Shown here one piece after another: positions 27,000-35,540 of a stretch of DNA of 37,647 bases (position 1 is the stretch's first letter; each line of letters begins with the position of its first letter). A model generated the notes under the pieces. It made no database searches. It was given only the letters and a program-made list of their open reading frames with translations, and was not told the origin of the DNA. This DNA comes from Psittacicella melopsittaci (GTDB taxonomy: Bacteria > Pseudomonadota > Gammaproteobacteria > Enterobacterales > Psittacicellaceae). The position numbers and the translations under genes are program-made. Location of the stretch: assembly GCF_003585925.1 (NCBI RefSeq), contig NZ_NRJH01000057.1, forward strand, positions 1-37,647, given 5' to 3'.

Positions 27000-29498
27000 T
27001 TAACGATTACCTACAAAAGGTATTTTACCTGAATTAATATAACGACCGAAACGGTTATTATAGTTATTATTAAAGCCAATAAGATTTAAAGAAAAGTCAA
27101 AGCCATTTTCATATTGATTTGCACCAATACGTCTACGTTCGTAAGAAAAACTTACAGACCAACCGTAGTAAACATAGTTAAAGGCAATATTACGATCAAC
27201 TAGTTTCCAGTCGTGCACATCTACATAGTTTGAAAATAGCATTGATAATTGCGGGTTAATATCCCAAACATAGGCAAAACCTACTTGCTTAATTTGAGTA
27301 TTACTATAAGCTGTTATAGCCGCACTTTCGAGATACTTTTTGGTAGCAAAACGATAATTTAACTGCACTATATTAGTTAAACTTGGTTGATAGTTAAATG
27401 ACACTATCCCCATTGACGCATTAGTGTTAGTTAAATCGGTAATCGCTGCTGTATCTAAGTTAAATTTATCAGCAATATTGTAGTGAAGACTTGTTACTAG
27501 GTTACGCTTATACTTTCTATATCCCCCATTAGGTTCTATATGAAAGTAATTTAATTTGGTAACCGATTGAACAAGGTTTATACGAGCAGTAAATTTATCT
27601 TGCCCAGTAAATCTGTCAGTAAATTGAAGCTTATAACCTAAGTTAATATCATTAGCTTCTTGAGGACGATCTATACCAAAGCTATAGATACCATTTTGGA
27701 TCATTAAGACACTTGGTAAAATCGATGAAGAGTCATAATTATAAAAACGCGTATCGTTTTTATGATTTACATGGCGATAAGTATAACCTAAGCTCGGCGT
27801 AACTGTTACAGCATAGCGATTAAAGGCAAGAGTGTCTCGAACTAATTTAGTTGAGAAATCTGCGGTAAACTCAGGAGCAAAACGAGATAAGTTTTCGTAG
27901 CGACCAGTTTGGCGATTATGTTGATGATATAGAGTAACATAAGCACCTAAAGAGTAATCGGAACGGAAAACTGAGTTAATTTGCGAATAATGAACCGAGT
28001 TTTTGAGATAAAAACGATCAGCTTTATCGTAAATATCTGCATCTCGATTATATAAATGCGCAACTTGCCCTGTAGATTCAAATCTTAGCTTATTGTAAGC
28101 AAAAGGTTCTCTATAGGTAAAATTAAACTCTGGAAGCGAGTTATAAGAGTCTCTTTCGGTATTATAAATCGGTTGGAAAGTATAAGCCGAAAGATCCCAA
28201 TACCATTTGCCCTTAGCATAAGAAAGTTGGTAATCTGAACTTAAAAATGAATCTGTAGTTGAATAGTAATCATAGAAGTAACGTTTATCTGAAACTCTTC
28301 TATAATTTAAACTTAAGTTATAGTCACCAAAATTGGCTAGATGTCTTAGCCCTAAGTAATAACGATAGGTTTGGTCTTTACGGTTTAAGCTGCCCGTAGT
28401 AAAGGCATAGTTAATTGTCGAAATACCATACTTAGAGCGGTAATCTAAGTTGTTATTAAAAAGAACGCCTAACTTACTTGAGAAAAAGGTACTAATTGTA
28501 TACTTGGCATAGTTGTTAATATACCAAACAAACGGAATATTAATTCTAAAACCTGTAGTTGAACTAAGACCTATAGTTGGCTCTTTAAAGCCTGTTTGCG
28601 GACGTCCTGAAATATTTACACTAAATGAAGGGAACCACATTAAAGGCACTTTACCAATACGCATGGTAGCACTTTTAAAAGTTAACTCTTCGGTTTCTTG
28701 GTTAATAATCGTTTCTTTAGCACGAATATTTAAGGTAAAGTTACGAATTGGACCTGAGTAAAGTTCAGACTGGTTTAAAGTAGTTACAGTTTTATTGGTA
28801 TCGAGAGAAAGGGCATGTCCGTGCATTATGGTATTAACTATCGCAAAGGTAGTTTCCTTTGCCTGTAACTCTTGTCCGCCTGAATTAAGTAATTCAATAA
28901 CTAATTGATCCGCATCTAGGAATAGTTGATTAGATTTTAAGTTTACTTCCCCATCAAAGGTAATAACTTGCTTCCCGTCTTCTAGGCGCTGGTAAACTAT
29001 TTCTCTTGCTTTTACTAGACGATCCCCTTGCACTAAAGATACGTCACCGCGATAAGTAATGGTATTACCACTATCAGAAGCAAACATATAGTCTGCATTA
29101 ATAATTATTGGCGTTTTATTATAATCATAAAGACGTCCATCTGATCTTGGTACACGGGCTAAAAGTCTTTGGCGTGTTTGTGCTTCTTTTAAAGACTCAT
29201 ATACTTGGGCTGTAAAAGTATTATAGTAGTTATAATTTAGTCCAGGATATTCTTTATCTAAATTAGATAAGGTTATTGAGCTATTATAATTTTCAGTAGG
29301 GATGAGACTTTGTACTGAGCTGGCATTAGCATAACCTTCATCAGTAGAAGGTAAATTTTTTGTAAAGTCGTTTGTAATAGTTTCAGCATAAGTCGAGGAG
29401 ATCACTACTTGACTTAATAAAAATAAAACTATCTTTGAGCTAAGTTTTGTTAGCCGAAACCTTTTATCTTTACCTAAAGAGAATAAATTACAAAACAT
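27000..29498 (-). CDS. lptD: LPS assembly outer-membrane protein LptD
   Basis: Beta-barrel that inserts LPS in the outer leaflet together with LptE. 832 residues (E. coli 784). Long n-region then hydrophobic signal (about 21-39, STYAE). N-terminal jellyroll with INADYMFASDSGNTITYRGDVSLVQGDRLVKAREIVY (OstA-like), then about 26 amphipathic strands to the end with YGWSVSFSYERRR and GFDFSLNLIGFNNNYN. The region that carries the paired cysteines in E. coli (YSSCCYAIRVGYER) has YYGWSVSFSYER here, and no cysteine exists beyond residue 3. LptE is not in the window. Confidence 0.97.
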   Translation of the reverse strand: MFCNLFSLGKDKRFRLTKLSSKIVLFLLSQVVISSTYAETITNDFTKNLPSTDEGYANASSVQSLIPTENYNSSITLSNLDKEYPGLNYNYYNTFTAQVYESLKEAQTRQRLLARVPRSDGRLYDYNKTPIIINADYMFASDSGNTITYRGDVSLVQGDRLVKAREIVYQRLEDGKQVITFDGEVNLKSNQLFLDADQLVIELLNSGGQELQAKETTFAIVNTIMHGHALSLDTNKTVTTLNQSELYSGPIRNFTLNIRAKETIINQETEELTFKSATMRIGKVPLMWFPSFSVNISGRPQTGFKEPTIGLSSTTGFRINIPFVWYINNYAKYTISTFFSSKLGVLFNNNLDYRSKYGISTINYAFTTGSLNRKDQTYRYYLGLRHLANFGDYNLSLNYRRVSDKRYFYDYYSTTDSFLSSDYQLSYAKGKWYWDLSAYTFQPIYNTERDSYNSLPEFNFTYREPFAYNKLRFESTGQVAHLYNRDADIYDKADRFYLKNSVHYSQINSVFRSDYSLGAYVTLYHQHNRQTGRYENLSRFAPEFTADFSTKLVRDTLAFNRYAVTVTPSLGYTYRHVNHKNDTRFYNYDSSSILPSVLMIQNGIYSFGIDRPQEANDINLGYKLQFTDRFTGQDKFTARINLVQSVTKLNYFHIEPNGGYRKYKRNLVTSLHYNIADKFNLDTAAITDLTNTNASMGIVSFNYQPSLTNIVQLNYRFATKKYLESAAITAYSNTQIKQVGFAYVWDINPQLSMLFSNYVDVHDWKLVDRNIAFNYVYYGWSVSFSYERRRIGANQYENGFDFSLNLIGFNNNYNNRFGRYINSGKIPFVGNR

Positions 29499-29524
29499 GT
29501 ATTAAAATTCGGTATAGTAGCTTA

Positions 29525-29552
29525 TTTAAGGATAAAATTATTATCCAGTTAC
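29525..29552 (-). promoter_or_regulatory. Possible sigma-E-type promoter of lptD
   Basis: On the minus strand GTAACTG (29552-29546), 16 bases, TTAAA (29529-29525): the same geometry as the rpoE candidate but weaker matches. Start near 29519, leader of about 21 bases to ATG 29498. lptD belongs to the sigma-E regulon in E. coli. A TGATAAAAT extended -10-like element lies further upstream and could be the basal promoter. Confidence 0.4.
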
Positions 29553-29601
29553 AACCCTTTATTTTATCACATTCTCGTAGTTTTTCGAGAAATTTAGACA
29601 T

Positions 29602-29632
29602 AAAAAAAACTAGTTACAGAATCTGTAACTAG
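29602..29632 (-). terminator. Terminator of the tRNA operon
   Basis: On the minus strand CTAGTTACA and TGTAACTAG (29632-29624 and 29618-29610) form a stem around a short loop, followed by eight T residues (29609-29602). It lies about 14 bases past the end of the second tRNA-Arg. Confidence 0.92.
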
Positions 29633-29645
29633 CTTAAAAAAAGGA

Positions 29646-29722
29646 TGGCGCATCCAAGAGGATTCGAACCTCTGACCGCACGGTTCGTAGCCGTGTACTC
29701 TATCCAGCTGAGCTATGGATGC
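29646..29722 (-). tRNA. tRNA-Arg (anticodon ACG), copy 2
   Basis: 77-base cloverleaf on the minus strand. 5' GCATCCATAGCTCAGCTGGA begins the acceptor and D arms; anticodon loop CTACGAA gives ACG; the T arm has GGTTCGAATCC; the 3' end GGATGC-G-CCA is encoded. Identical to copy 1 at 29736-29812. ACG needs adenosine-to-inosine editing by TadA to read CGU/CGC/CGA. Confidence 0.98.
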
Positions 29723-29735
29723 ACTGAAAATAAAA

Positions 29736-29812
29736 TGGCGCATCCAAGAGGATTCGAACCTCTGACCGCACGGTTCGTAGCCGTGTACTCTATCCAGCTG
29801 AGCTATGGATGC
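29736..29812 (-). tRNA. tRNA-Arg (anticodon ACG), copy 1
   Basis: 77-base gene identical to the copy at 29646-29722, with encoded CCA, in the middle of the tRNA operon. Anticodon loop CTACGAA, anticodon ACG. Confidence 0.98.
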
Positions 29813-29825
29813 ACTATAAATAAAA

Positions 29826-29918
29826 TGGCGGTGAGAGAGGGATTCGAACCCTCGATGGAGATTTTGGCCCCATACTCCCTTAGCAGGGGAGCGCCTTCAG
29901 CCTCTCGGCCATCTCACC
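29826..29918 (-). tRNA. tRNA-Ser (anticodon GCU)
   Basis: 93-base class II tRNA with a long variable arm. 5' GGTGAGATGGCCGAGAGGCT is nearly identical to E. coli serV; anticodon loop CTGCTAA gives GCU for AGC/AGU codons; encoded CCA at the 3' end. First gene of a Ser-Arg-Arg operon, the same order as serV-argVYZQ in E. coli. Confidence 0.98.
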
Positions 29919-29954
29919 GCAAAAAACCTTATCTTGTTAAAAACAACGTTGACC

Positions 29955-29983
29955 ATTATATCGATATTTATTCAAAAAGTCAA
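29955..29983 (-). promoter_or_regulatory. Proximal promoter of the tRNA operon
   Basis: Minus strand TTGACT (29983-29978), 17 bases, TATAAT (29960-29955). One mismatch from the sigma-70 consensus. Start near 29948, about 30 bases before the mature tRNA-Ser. Confidence 0.85.
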
Positions 29984-30117
29984 GCGTTTTTTTAACTTTA
30001 TTTGTTAAAGAACTTAAGATTGTTAATTAATAAGTTCTTCTTTTTCTAATCAAAATCAAATAATTTTTTGTCACTAATCTTTTAATTCTAAGCTGTATTC
30101 CTTTCGAATACCTGGCT
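29984..30117 (-). promoter_or_regulatory. Leader between tandem tRNA promoters with boxA-like motif
   Basis: Transcripts from the distal promoter would begin with a hairpin GTATTC/GAATAC (30111-30106 and 30100-30095) and carry GTTCTTTAACAAA (30013-30001), which resembles the boxA antitermination signal of rRNA leaders (TGCTCTTTAACA). No ORF is visible. Confidence 0.45.
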
Positions 30118-30146
30118 ATTATAAGCAACTAAGCAACGTATGTCAA
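30118..30146 (-). promoter_or_regulatory. Distal, full-consensus sigma-70 promoter
   Basis: Minus strand TTGACA (30146-30141), exactly 17 bases, TATAAT (30123-30118): a perfect consensus promoter. It points at the tRNA operon about 200 bases away. Confidence 0.85.
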
Positions 30147-30260
30147 TAACCTTTTTTCAACTTTTATTTTATCTGCTTGAATTTTAAAAATAAAAAATTA
30201 ATTTATTTTTCCCTTTAAAAATATAAATTACGCCAAGACGATTAATTTTTTGGCTAAATA

Positions 30261-30269
30261 TGCTATAAT
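30261..30269 (+). promoter_or_regulatory. Extended -10 promoter of ppx/gppA
   Basis: TGCTATAAT 43 bases before ATG 30312; start near 30276. The rest of the 30147-30260 gap is A+T-rich with nothing else I can name. Confidence 0.6.
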
Positions 30270-30311
30270 TTTTACTAAAACTAATTAATTAATTTAATCT
30301 CGAATAGAATT

Positions 30312-31940
30312 ATGTCTACTCATAAAAAGTCAGAGACAAAAAAATATATTGCTGTAATAGATATGGGGTCAAATAGTTTTAACCTCATTATAGCAAGAAG
30401 ATTTGGCTTATCTCGCCCAGTAATTAAGAGATTTAATATTACTGTGCAATTAGCACGCTACTTAAACGAAGAAAATATTCTCTTACCTGAAGGTATTGCT
30501 CGCTGTTGCAAAGCCTTAAAATCTATGCAAGAGTTTATTAGTCATTTTAAAGATGATATTGAAGTTCGTGCAAATGCTACCTATACTATTCGTAGTACAG
30601 TAAATAAAGACCAATTACTGGCAGAAATAGCTAAAGTATTCCCGCATAAAGTAAATATTCTCACAGGTGAAGAAGAAGCACGCACTATTTTTAAAGGTAT
30701 AGCTCTTTCTAATCCTATTACCGATGACTTTATTGCGGTTGATATTGGAGGTGGGTCGACAGAAATTATTCTATCTCGAAACCTAGAACCACAATATCTT
30801 ACAAGTAAAAACTTAGGCTGTGTCTCTTTTACGCAAAAATACTTTAAAGACGGTGCAATTAGCAAAGATCTATTTGATCAAGCTTATGAAGCAGCCTGTA
30901 AAATTTTTAATACTGAATTAGATAATCCAACCGTACGCAATTATCTTGGTTGTAAAACAGCAGTTGGCTCTTCAGGTACGATTAAAAATACTTTATTACG
31001 TGTAAAAACAGGATTAAAAGAAGTCGAAAAACGAGTTACTGCTCTTTTAGAAAAACCTGAAACGGAAAAAAGTATTTATAATCGTGAGTTGTTAGTTAAG
31101 TTAGCTGAAAAAGTAAAAGTCTTTTCCGCTAAGTATAATGGACAAAATTACCTTAATGCCCAAAGTTTAGATGATTTATTAGAGTTAATTCTCGCTCATC
31201 AAAACGCCAGTCAACTTGTTTACCATGGTTTTGATGCTTCAGGTCGTTTAGTTTTAGTTGGTGGTCTAGCTATTCTTAAGGCTTTATTTACCGTTTTCCG
31301 CTTTGAAAAACTAACCTATTCTGAATCAGCATTACGGGAAGGAGTGCTCTATTTAGATCAAGATAGCAATATCTTTAAACAAATTCGTGTCTTAACTGTT
31401 CACAATCTAAGAAGAAAATTCCAATTAGAAAATAAACAGTTTAATGACTTTCATCGTCAAGCTTTATCTATTATTAAGCAAGATAAATACCTGCAACAAA
31501 ATATGTCATATCAAGATGTGACTAATTATTGTGTTTTTATGCTCGTAGGTATCTCTATTAATGACGATAATTTTACCCAGCACTCAAACTACATTCTAAA
31601 AAATACTCCTCTCTATGGCTTTAACGGGGAACAAATTGCAAACATTCATAAGTTTGCTGATGCTTTAGTGGCAACAAGCCATGATTTTGCGGAACCCATG
31701 CATCGTTTAGCCCTATTAATGGAGTTAGCTTATCAATTTACTTTCTCTTCGTTCTATAAATTAATTAAACAAAACCTTCTTCGCGTAGGCTTTAATTATA
31801 CAGACGGTATTATTGATAAGTTAATTATTAATGTAGCTGATAGCGTAAAAAATGATAATCCATATCTAGAAGAAAACTTTGCTCGCCTTACTAAAGTGTT
31901 AGACAAGTATAATCTAGCTATAGAAATTAAATCTTTATAA
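30312..31940 (+). CDS. ppx: Exopolyphosphatase / pppGpp phosphohydrolase family protein
   Basis: Member of the Ppx/GppA family, which hydrolyses polyphosphate or pppGpp. 542 residues (E. coli Ppx 513, GppA 494). Actin-like fold with IAVIDMGSNSFNLIIA (14-29), catalytic GEEEARTIFKG (Glu near 120), DIGGGSTEIIL (145-155) and AVGSSGTIKN; the C-terminal helical region starts near 320. The usual HD-type element before GLSIN (LHEVGLSIN in relatives) reads FMLVGISIN, so the metal-binding His-Glu pair seems lost. Ppx and GppA cannot be separated by eye. Single gene ended by a terminator. Confidence 0.85.
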   Translation: MSTHKKSETKKYIAVIDMGSNSFNLIIARRFGLSRPVIKRFNITVQLARYLNEENILLPEGIARCCKALKSMQEFISHFKDDIEVRANATYTIRSTVNKDQLLAEIAKVFPHKVNILTGEEEARTIFKGIALSNPITDDFIAVDIGGGSTEIILSRNLEPQYLTSKNLGCVSFTQKYFKDGAISKDLFDQAYEAACKIFNTELDNPTVRNYLGCKTAVGSSGTIKNTLLRVKTGLKEVEKRVTALLEKPETEKSIYNRELLVKLAEKVKVFSAKYNGQNYLNAQSLDDLLELILAHQNASQLVYHGFDASGRLVLVGGLAILKALFTVFRFEKLTYSESALREGVLYLDQDSNIFKQIRVLTVHNLRRKFQLENKQFNDFHRQALSIIKQDKYLQQNMSYQDVTNYCVFMLVGISINDDNFTQHSNYILKNTPLYGFNGEQIANIHKFADALVATSHDFAEPMHRLALLMELAYQFTFSSFYKLIKQNLLRVGFNYTDGIIDKLIINVADSVKNDNPYLEENFARLTKVLDKYNLAIEIKSL

Positions 31941-31947
31941 AAATAAC

Positions 31948-31982
31948 ACCTCTGAGCTCATGAGCTCAGAGGTCTTTTTTTT
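31948..31982 (+). terminator. Terminator of ppx/gppA
   Basis: Perfect 26-base palindrome, ACCTCTGAGCTCA (31948-31960) with TGAGCTCAGAGGT (31961-31973), then C and eight T residues. Also faces the converging rnfH stop at 31981. Confidence 0.92.
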
Positions 31983-32289
31983 AGCCTTTTTTACTATCTT
32001 TACGGTTCGGATTATGTGGTACCGTTTTATCACGATTAGGTTCATTTCTTCGACGTAATAAAGCTCTTAAAACCGATACTCTATCCCCGTCTTTAACCGC
32101 ATCTTGTAGCTGTGCTTTTTCAGCAAAAATTGCATAACTCATTTGTTCTTTATCTAATTGATAGATTTGTAGTACTTTAGAGTCATCAACAACTTTTTCT
32201 ACTGTTAATTGCACATCATCGGCATATTTATTACTCCAAATATAAATATCCTCTGGAGAAGCACCGTATATAAGTTCTACTTTTTGCAT
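31981..32289 (-). CDS. rnfH: RnfH family protein (RatB)
   Basis: Small ubiquitin-like-fold protein of the RnfH/RatB (UPF0125) family, role unclear. 102 residues. Family pattern YAIFAEKAQLQDAVKDGDRVSVLRALL corresponds to [26 protein letters not shown] of E. coli. The C-terminus is Arg/Lys/Asn-rich. It overlaps the end of ratA by 13 bases, the normal ratA-rnfH pairing. Confidence 0.92.
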   Translation of the reverse strand: MQKVELIYGASPEDIYIWSNKYADDVQLTVEKVVDDSKVLQIYQLDKEQMSYAIFAEKAQLQDAVKDGDRVSVLRALLRRRNEPNRDKTVPHNPNRKDSKKG

Positions 32290-32723
32290 ATTTCCCCTGG
32301 TTTATATTTTTCATGGGCACGTTTAACAAAACTGTCTGCCATCGACTGCATAGTCTTTTTAAAAGGAGTTCCGACTATCATTCCTATAATACCACTAAAT
32401 TCATAGTCGATATACAAGGTTATTAAAGTAGTTTTATCATCCACTTGGGTAAATAACCAATAGCCTTGTAACCTATCAAAAGGTCCTTCAACTAGCTCCA
32501 TAGTAATTTTATTGTAGGGATAAAAAGTTGTTAAAGTACTAAAACTCTTTTTGAACTGTAAAAAAGACATTTCCAGCTCGGCAATAACTGCATTTCCCTC
32601 TTGTTTATAGGTTTTTGCTCCCGAACAAGCTTCAATAAAATTAGGGTACTCATTATAATCTGCTACAAGATTAAACATTTGTTCGCATGTAAATGGAACT
32701 TCTAAAGTATATTCAATAATCAT
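32277..32723 (-). CDS. ratA: START-fold protein RatA
   Basis: SRPBCC/START-like protein of the RatA (YfjG, Coq10-like) family, linked to coenzyme Q function and, in E. coli, described as affecting ribosome association. 148 residues. Conserved pieces are VPFTCEQMFNLVADYNEYPNFI, KSFSTLTTF, LVEGPFDRLQGYWLF and YEFSGIIGMIVGTPFKK. ATG 32723 gives a natural start and an in-frame stop lies a short way upstream. The T tract of the pot terminator ends just before the ATG and no ribosome binding site is visible. Confidence 0.92.
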   Translation of the reverse strand: MIIEYTLEVPFTCEQMFNLVADYNEYPNFIEACSGAKTYKQEGNAVIAELEMSFLQFKKSFSTLTTFYPYNKITMELVEGPFDRLQGYWLFTQVDDKTTLITLYIDYEFSGIIGMIVGTPFKKTMQSMADSFVKRAHEKYKPGEICKK

Positions 32724-32729
32724 AAAAAT

Positions 32730-32769
32730 AAAAAAAGAGTAATTCTAAATGACTTTAGAATTACTCTTT
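32730..32769 (-). terminator. Terminator of potABC
   Basis: Sixteen-base-pair stem, 32769-32754 with 32749-32734, four-base loop, followed on the minus strand by a T tract (32736-32730). It ends about six bases before the ratA ATG. Confidence 0.92.
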
Positions 32770-32777
32770 GCTTTTAA

Positions 32778-33560
32778 TTAAAAATTGAACTTTAATTTAC
32801 CTCTAAAAGCAAATGAAACTAAAGTCACAATAATAATTGATACTAATACCATTATGGTTGCAACTGAGTTTACATCTGGAGTCACACCTGATTTAACAAG
32901 TGAGAATACTCGTACTGGTAATGGCTCATATCCTGGACCAGTAGTAAAGCTACTAATAATTACATCGTCCATTGAGATAATAAAGCACAGTAACCAGCTA
33001 GCTGCAATTGCAGGGAAAATTAAAGGTAAGATAATTTTAAGTAAAATTACACTTTCTGGTGCCCCTAAATCTTTAGCAGCTTCTAAAATTCGACGATCAA
33101 AACCTTGTAAACGCGAACTTATTACAATCACTGCATAAGGTAAACAGAAAGTAATATGGGCAATTAGTAAAGTTGTAAAGCCAAGAGAAAACCCTAAGGT
33201 TACAAAAAGGATTAATAAAGCTATAGCCATAACTACGTCTGGCGTAATCATGTTTAGTAAAAGTAATCCTTGTACTGCCCCTTTACCTTTAAACTTATAA
33301 CGGTAAACAGCTATAGACACTAAAGCACCAATTATGGTTACTAGAGTTGCAGCTAAAAAGCCTATAGTTAAAGAGTGCAGAGCTGCATTAATCATATCTT
33401 GGTTATTAAAGAGCTTTTCATACCAACGCCAAGTAAAGCCATCCCAGCGAATACCATAACGGTTGGCATTGAAACTATTAACCACTAATACCGCAATTGG
33501 TAGATACATAAATAGCACAACTAAGGCTATTATGAAAGTAATTGCAATTCTTTTTATCAT
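32778..33560 (-). CDS. potC: Spermidine/putrescine ABC permease PotC
   Basis: Second membrane subunit of the polyamine importer PotABCD. 260 residues (E. coli 264). Six membrane segments; the EAA loop [28 protein letters not shown] contacts PotA. YNSFNANRYGIRWDGFTWRWYEKLF is the conserved N-terminal periplasmic stretch. Its start overlaps the potB stop by one base. Ends the transcript; the binding protein potD, usually next, is not here. Confidence 0.96.
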   Translation of the reverse strand: MIKRIAITFIIALVVLFMYLPIAVLVVNSFNANRYGIRWDGFTWRWYEKLFNNQDMINAALHSLTIGFLAATLVTIIGALVSIAVYRYKFKGKGAVQGLLLLNMITPDVVMAIALLILFVTLGFSLGFTTLLIAHITFCLPYAVIVISSRLQGFDRRILEAAKDLGAPESVILLKIILPLIFPAIAASWLLCFIISMDDVIISSFTTGPGYEPLPVRVFSLVKSGVTPDVNSVATIMVLVSIIIVTLVSFAFRGKLKFNF

Positions 33561-34411
33561 TACTCTACTCTCCCTATTTTAAATCTGTTTACTAACCACA
33601 TAGTAAACATAAGGATAATAATCATCGCAATAGACAGAGCGGCACCTAATGGCCAGTTTCTTGTAAATAAGAACTCTGATTTAATTACCGAACCGATTAA
33701 TAATGATTTAGGACCTCCAAGGAGTTCTGAAATATAGAATAAGCCCATAGAAGGTAAGAATACTAAAGTAAAGCCCGCTACTACACCCGGAAAGGAAAGA
33801 GGGAAAATAATTTTAGTAAATCTTCTAAATGGACCAGCACCTAAATCTTTTGCAGCTTCAATAAGACGATGATCTATTTTTTGCAGAGAAGAGTAAATCG
33901 GAAGAATCATATATGGTAATAAAATAGATACCATACCTATGATAACTGCCGTATCTGTATATAAAATTCTTAAAGGACTATCAATAATTCCTAAAGAAAT
34001 TAATGTTTGGTTAATAAACCCATTAGCTCCTAAAAGGTTTTTAATCCCATAAATTCTTACTAAGCTGTTAGTCCAGAACGGAAGCAGAACCAGAATTAGT
34101 AAAAATGCGTGCCATTTTTTCTTACAATTAACTACCGCAAGGGCATATAAATAGCCCACAATAAAGGTAAATAATGTAGTCCATAAGGCTAAATAAAGAC
34201 TATTTTCGAATACTTTTAAATAGGTTGGGTCAACTAGTTTAGTGTAGCTCTCTAGAGAAAACACCGCTTGGTAAAAGCTCTCTGGTGATGGTGAGAAAAA
34301 GCTAACTAAGATTACTAAAATCCCTGGAACGAGAATAAATAACCCCAACCAAGCAAGAATAAAAACTATAGTAAAGTTTTTAATCGACAGTAGGTTTGTT
34401 AGACTTCTCAT
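33560..34411 (-). CDS. potB: Spermidine/putrescine ABC permease PotB
   Basis: First membrane subunit of the polyamine importer. 283 residues (E. coli 275). [21 protein letters not shown] and [52 protein letters not shown] (EAA loop) are diagnostic. The start lies inside the end of potA (32-base overlap), longer than typical; a later start would cut into the first helix region only slightly, so ATG 34411 is kept but not certain. Confidence 0.95.
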   Translation of the reverse strand: MRSLTNLLSIKNFTIVFILAWLGLFILVPGILVILVSFFSPSPESFYQAVFSLESYTKLVDPTYLKVFENSLYLALWTTLFTFIVGYLYALAVVNCKKKWHAFLLILVLLPFWTNSLVRIYGIKNLLGANGFINQTLISLGIIDSPLRILYTDTAVIIGMVSILLPYMILPIYSSLQKIDHRLIEAAKDLGAGPFRRFTKIIFPLSFPGVVAGFTLVFLPSMGLFYISELLGGPKSLLIGSVIKSEFLFTRNWPLGAALSIAMIIILMFTMWLVNRFKIGRVE

Positions 34412-35540
34412 CTAAAACTACCTCCCAACTATCATGCCATGTAATTGCAACTTTTTGTCCAATATTGTGGTTCATTGAAGGATCATCTTCATTGAAGAAC
34501 TCAGAGGTTACAATTATCTGCCCGTTTGTCAGTTTAACTCGTGAATCTAGAGTCATACCTTTATAGTTCAGGTCGATAATTTCTCCATACACCCCATCAA
34601 TATTTTCATCAAATCTTTGAATCTCTTCAACGATTAAGTCTTCTGGACGTAAAAGTACTAAAAGTTGCTTACCAGGGAAAACGTCTAGATCAGTATTAAT
34701 AATACAATCACGACCTGCTACTTTTGCACGTACGCGATTTTCTTCAATACGCTCTATTACCGTTGCTTCAAATACGTTGATTTCACCAATAAACTCTGCC
34801 ACAAAAAGATTTGCAGGTTCTTCGTAGATTTCTCTTGGTGTTCCGTCTTGAACAATTTTCCCTTTGTTCATTACAATTATACGGTCAGACATGGTTAAAG
34901 CTTCTTCTTGGTCATGGGTAACAAAGATAAAGCTAATGCCTAGTTTACGTTGTAATGCTTTTAATTCGTTTTGCATTTCTAAACGTAATTGGTAGTCAAG
35001 TGCTGACAAAGACTCATCTAGAAGTAGTACTTTTGGTTTATTTACTACCGCACGAGCTATAGCAACACGTTGTTGTTGACCGCCTGATAATTGGTTTGGC
35101 ATACGCTCAGCAAAATTTTCTAATTTTACCATAGCTAAAGCTTCCATAACTCTTTGTTTAATTTCAGCTTCTGGAACCTTTTGCATTTTTAAGCCAAATG
35201 CCACATTATTAAAAATATTCATATGCGGGAATAAAGCATAGCTTTGGAATACTGTATTTACTTGACGCTTTTCTGCCCCTACATCGGTAACATCTTGTTG
35301 GTCAATAAATACTTTACCGCCAGTTACACTTTCTAACCCTGCGATCATACGTAAAACTGTTGTTTTACCACAACCTGAAGGACCTAAGATAGTTAAGAAA
35401 GTCCCTTGTTCAATATCTAGATTGAAGTTTTCAATCGTATTGGTTTTACCATCGTAAGACTTGCTAATATTTTCTAATCTTACAATAGACTTACTTGTTT
35501 TTTGATCTTTCACAAAATTAATATCAGAACTATTATTCAT
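34380..35540 (-). CDS. potA: Spermidine/putrescine ABC transporter ATPase PotA
   Basis: ATPase of the polyamine importer. 386 residues (E. coli 378). Walker [10 protein letters not shown] (53-61), signature [15 protein letters not shown], Walker B with [16 protein letters not shown] (the Ser typical of PotA) and H-loop [14 protein letters not shown]; the C-terminal TOBE region includes [13 protein letters not shown] and SEFFNEDDP, both close to E. coli PotA and involved in inhibition by spermidine. First gene of potABC. No good ribosome binding site is seen. Confidence 0.97.
   Translation of the reverse strand: MNNSSDINFVKDQKTSKSIVRLENISKSYDGKTNTIENFNLDIEQGTFLTILGPSGCGKTTVLRMIAGLESVTGGKVFIDQQDVTDVGAEKRQVNTVFQSYALFPHMNIFNNVAFGLKMQKVPEAEIKQRVMEALAMVKLENFAERMPNQLSGGQQQRVAIARAVVNKPKVLLLDESLSALDYQLRLEMQNELKALQRKLGISFIFVTHDQEEALTMSDRIIVMNKGKIVQDGTPREIYEEPANLFVAEFIGEINVFEATVIERIEENRVRAKVAGRDCIINTDLDVFPGKQLLVLLRPEDLIVEEIQRFDENIDGVYGEIIDLNYKGMTLDSRVKLTNGQIIVTSEFFNEDDPSMNHNIGQKVAITWHDSWEVVLDEKSNKPTVD

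Larger units (their letters stand above)
29646..29812 (-). repeat. Tandem duplication of tRNA-Arg, 90-base period
   Basis: The two tRNA-Arg genes are identical and the 13-base spacers differ at two or fewer positions, so the unit repeats every 90 bases. Consistent with recombination-driven copy-number change, as with the four copies of this tRNA in E. coli. Confidence 0.9.

Noticed and set aside
29645..29995. Plus-strand frame repeating [17 protein letters not shown]
   Set aside because: This is the well-known spurious translation antisense to tRNA genes; the DNA is two tRNA-Arg and one tRNA-Ser on the other strand.
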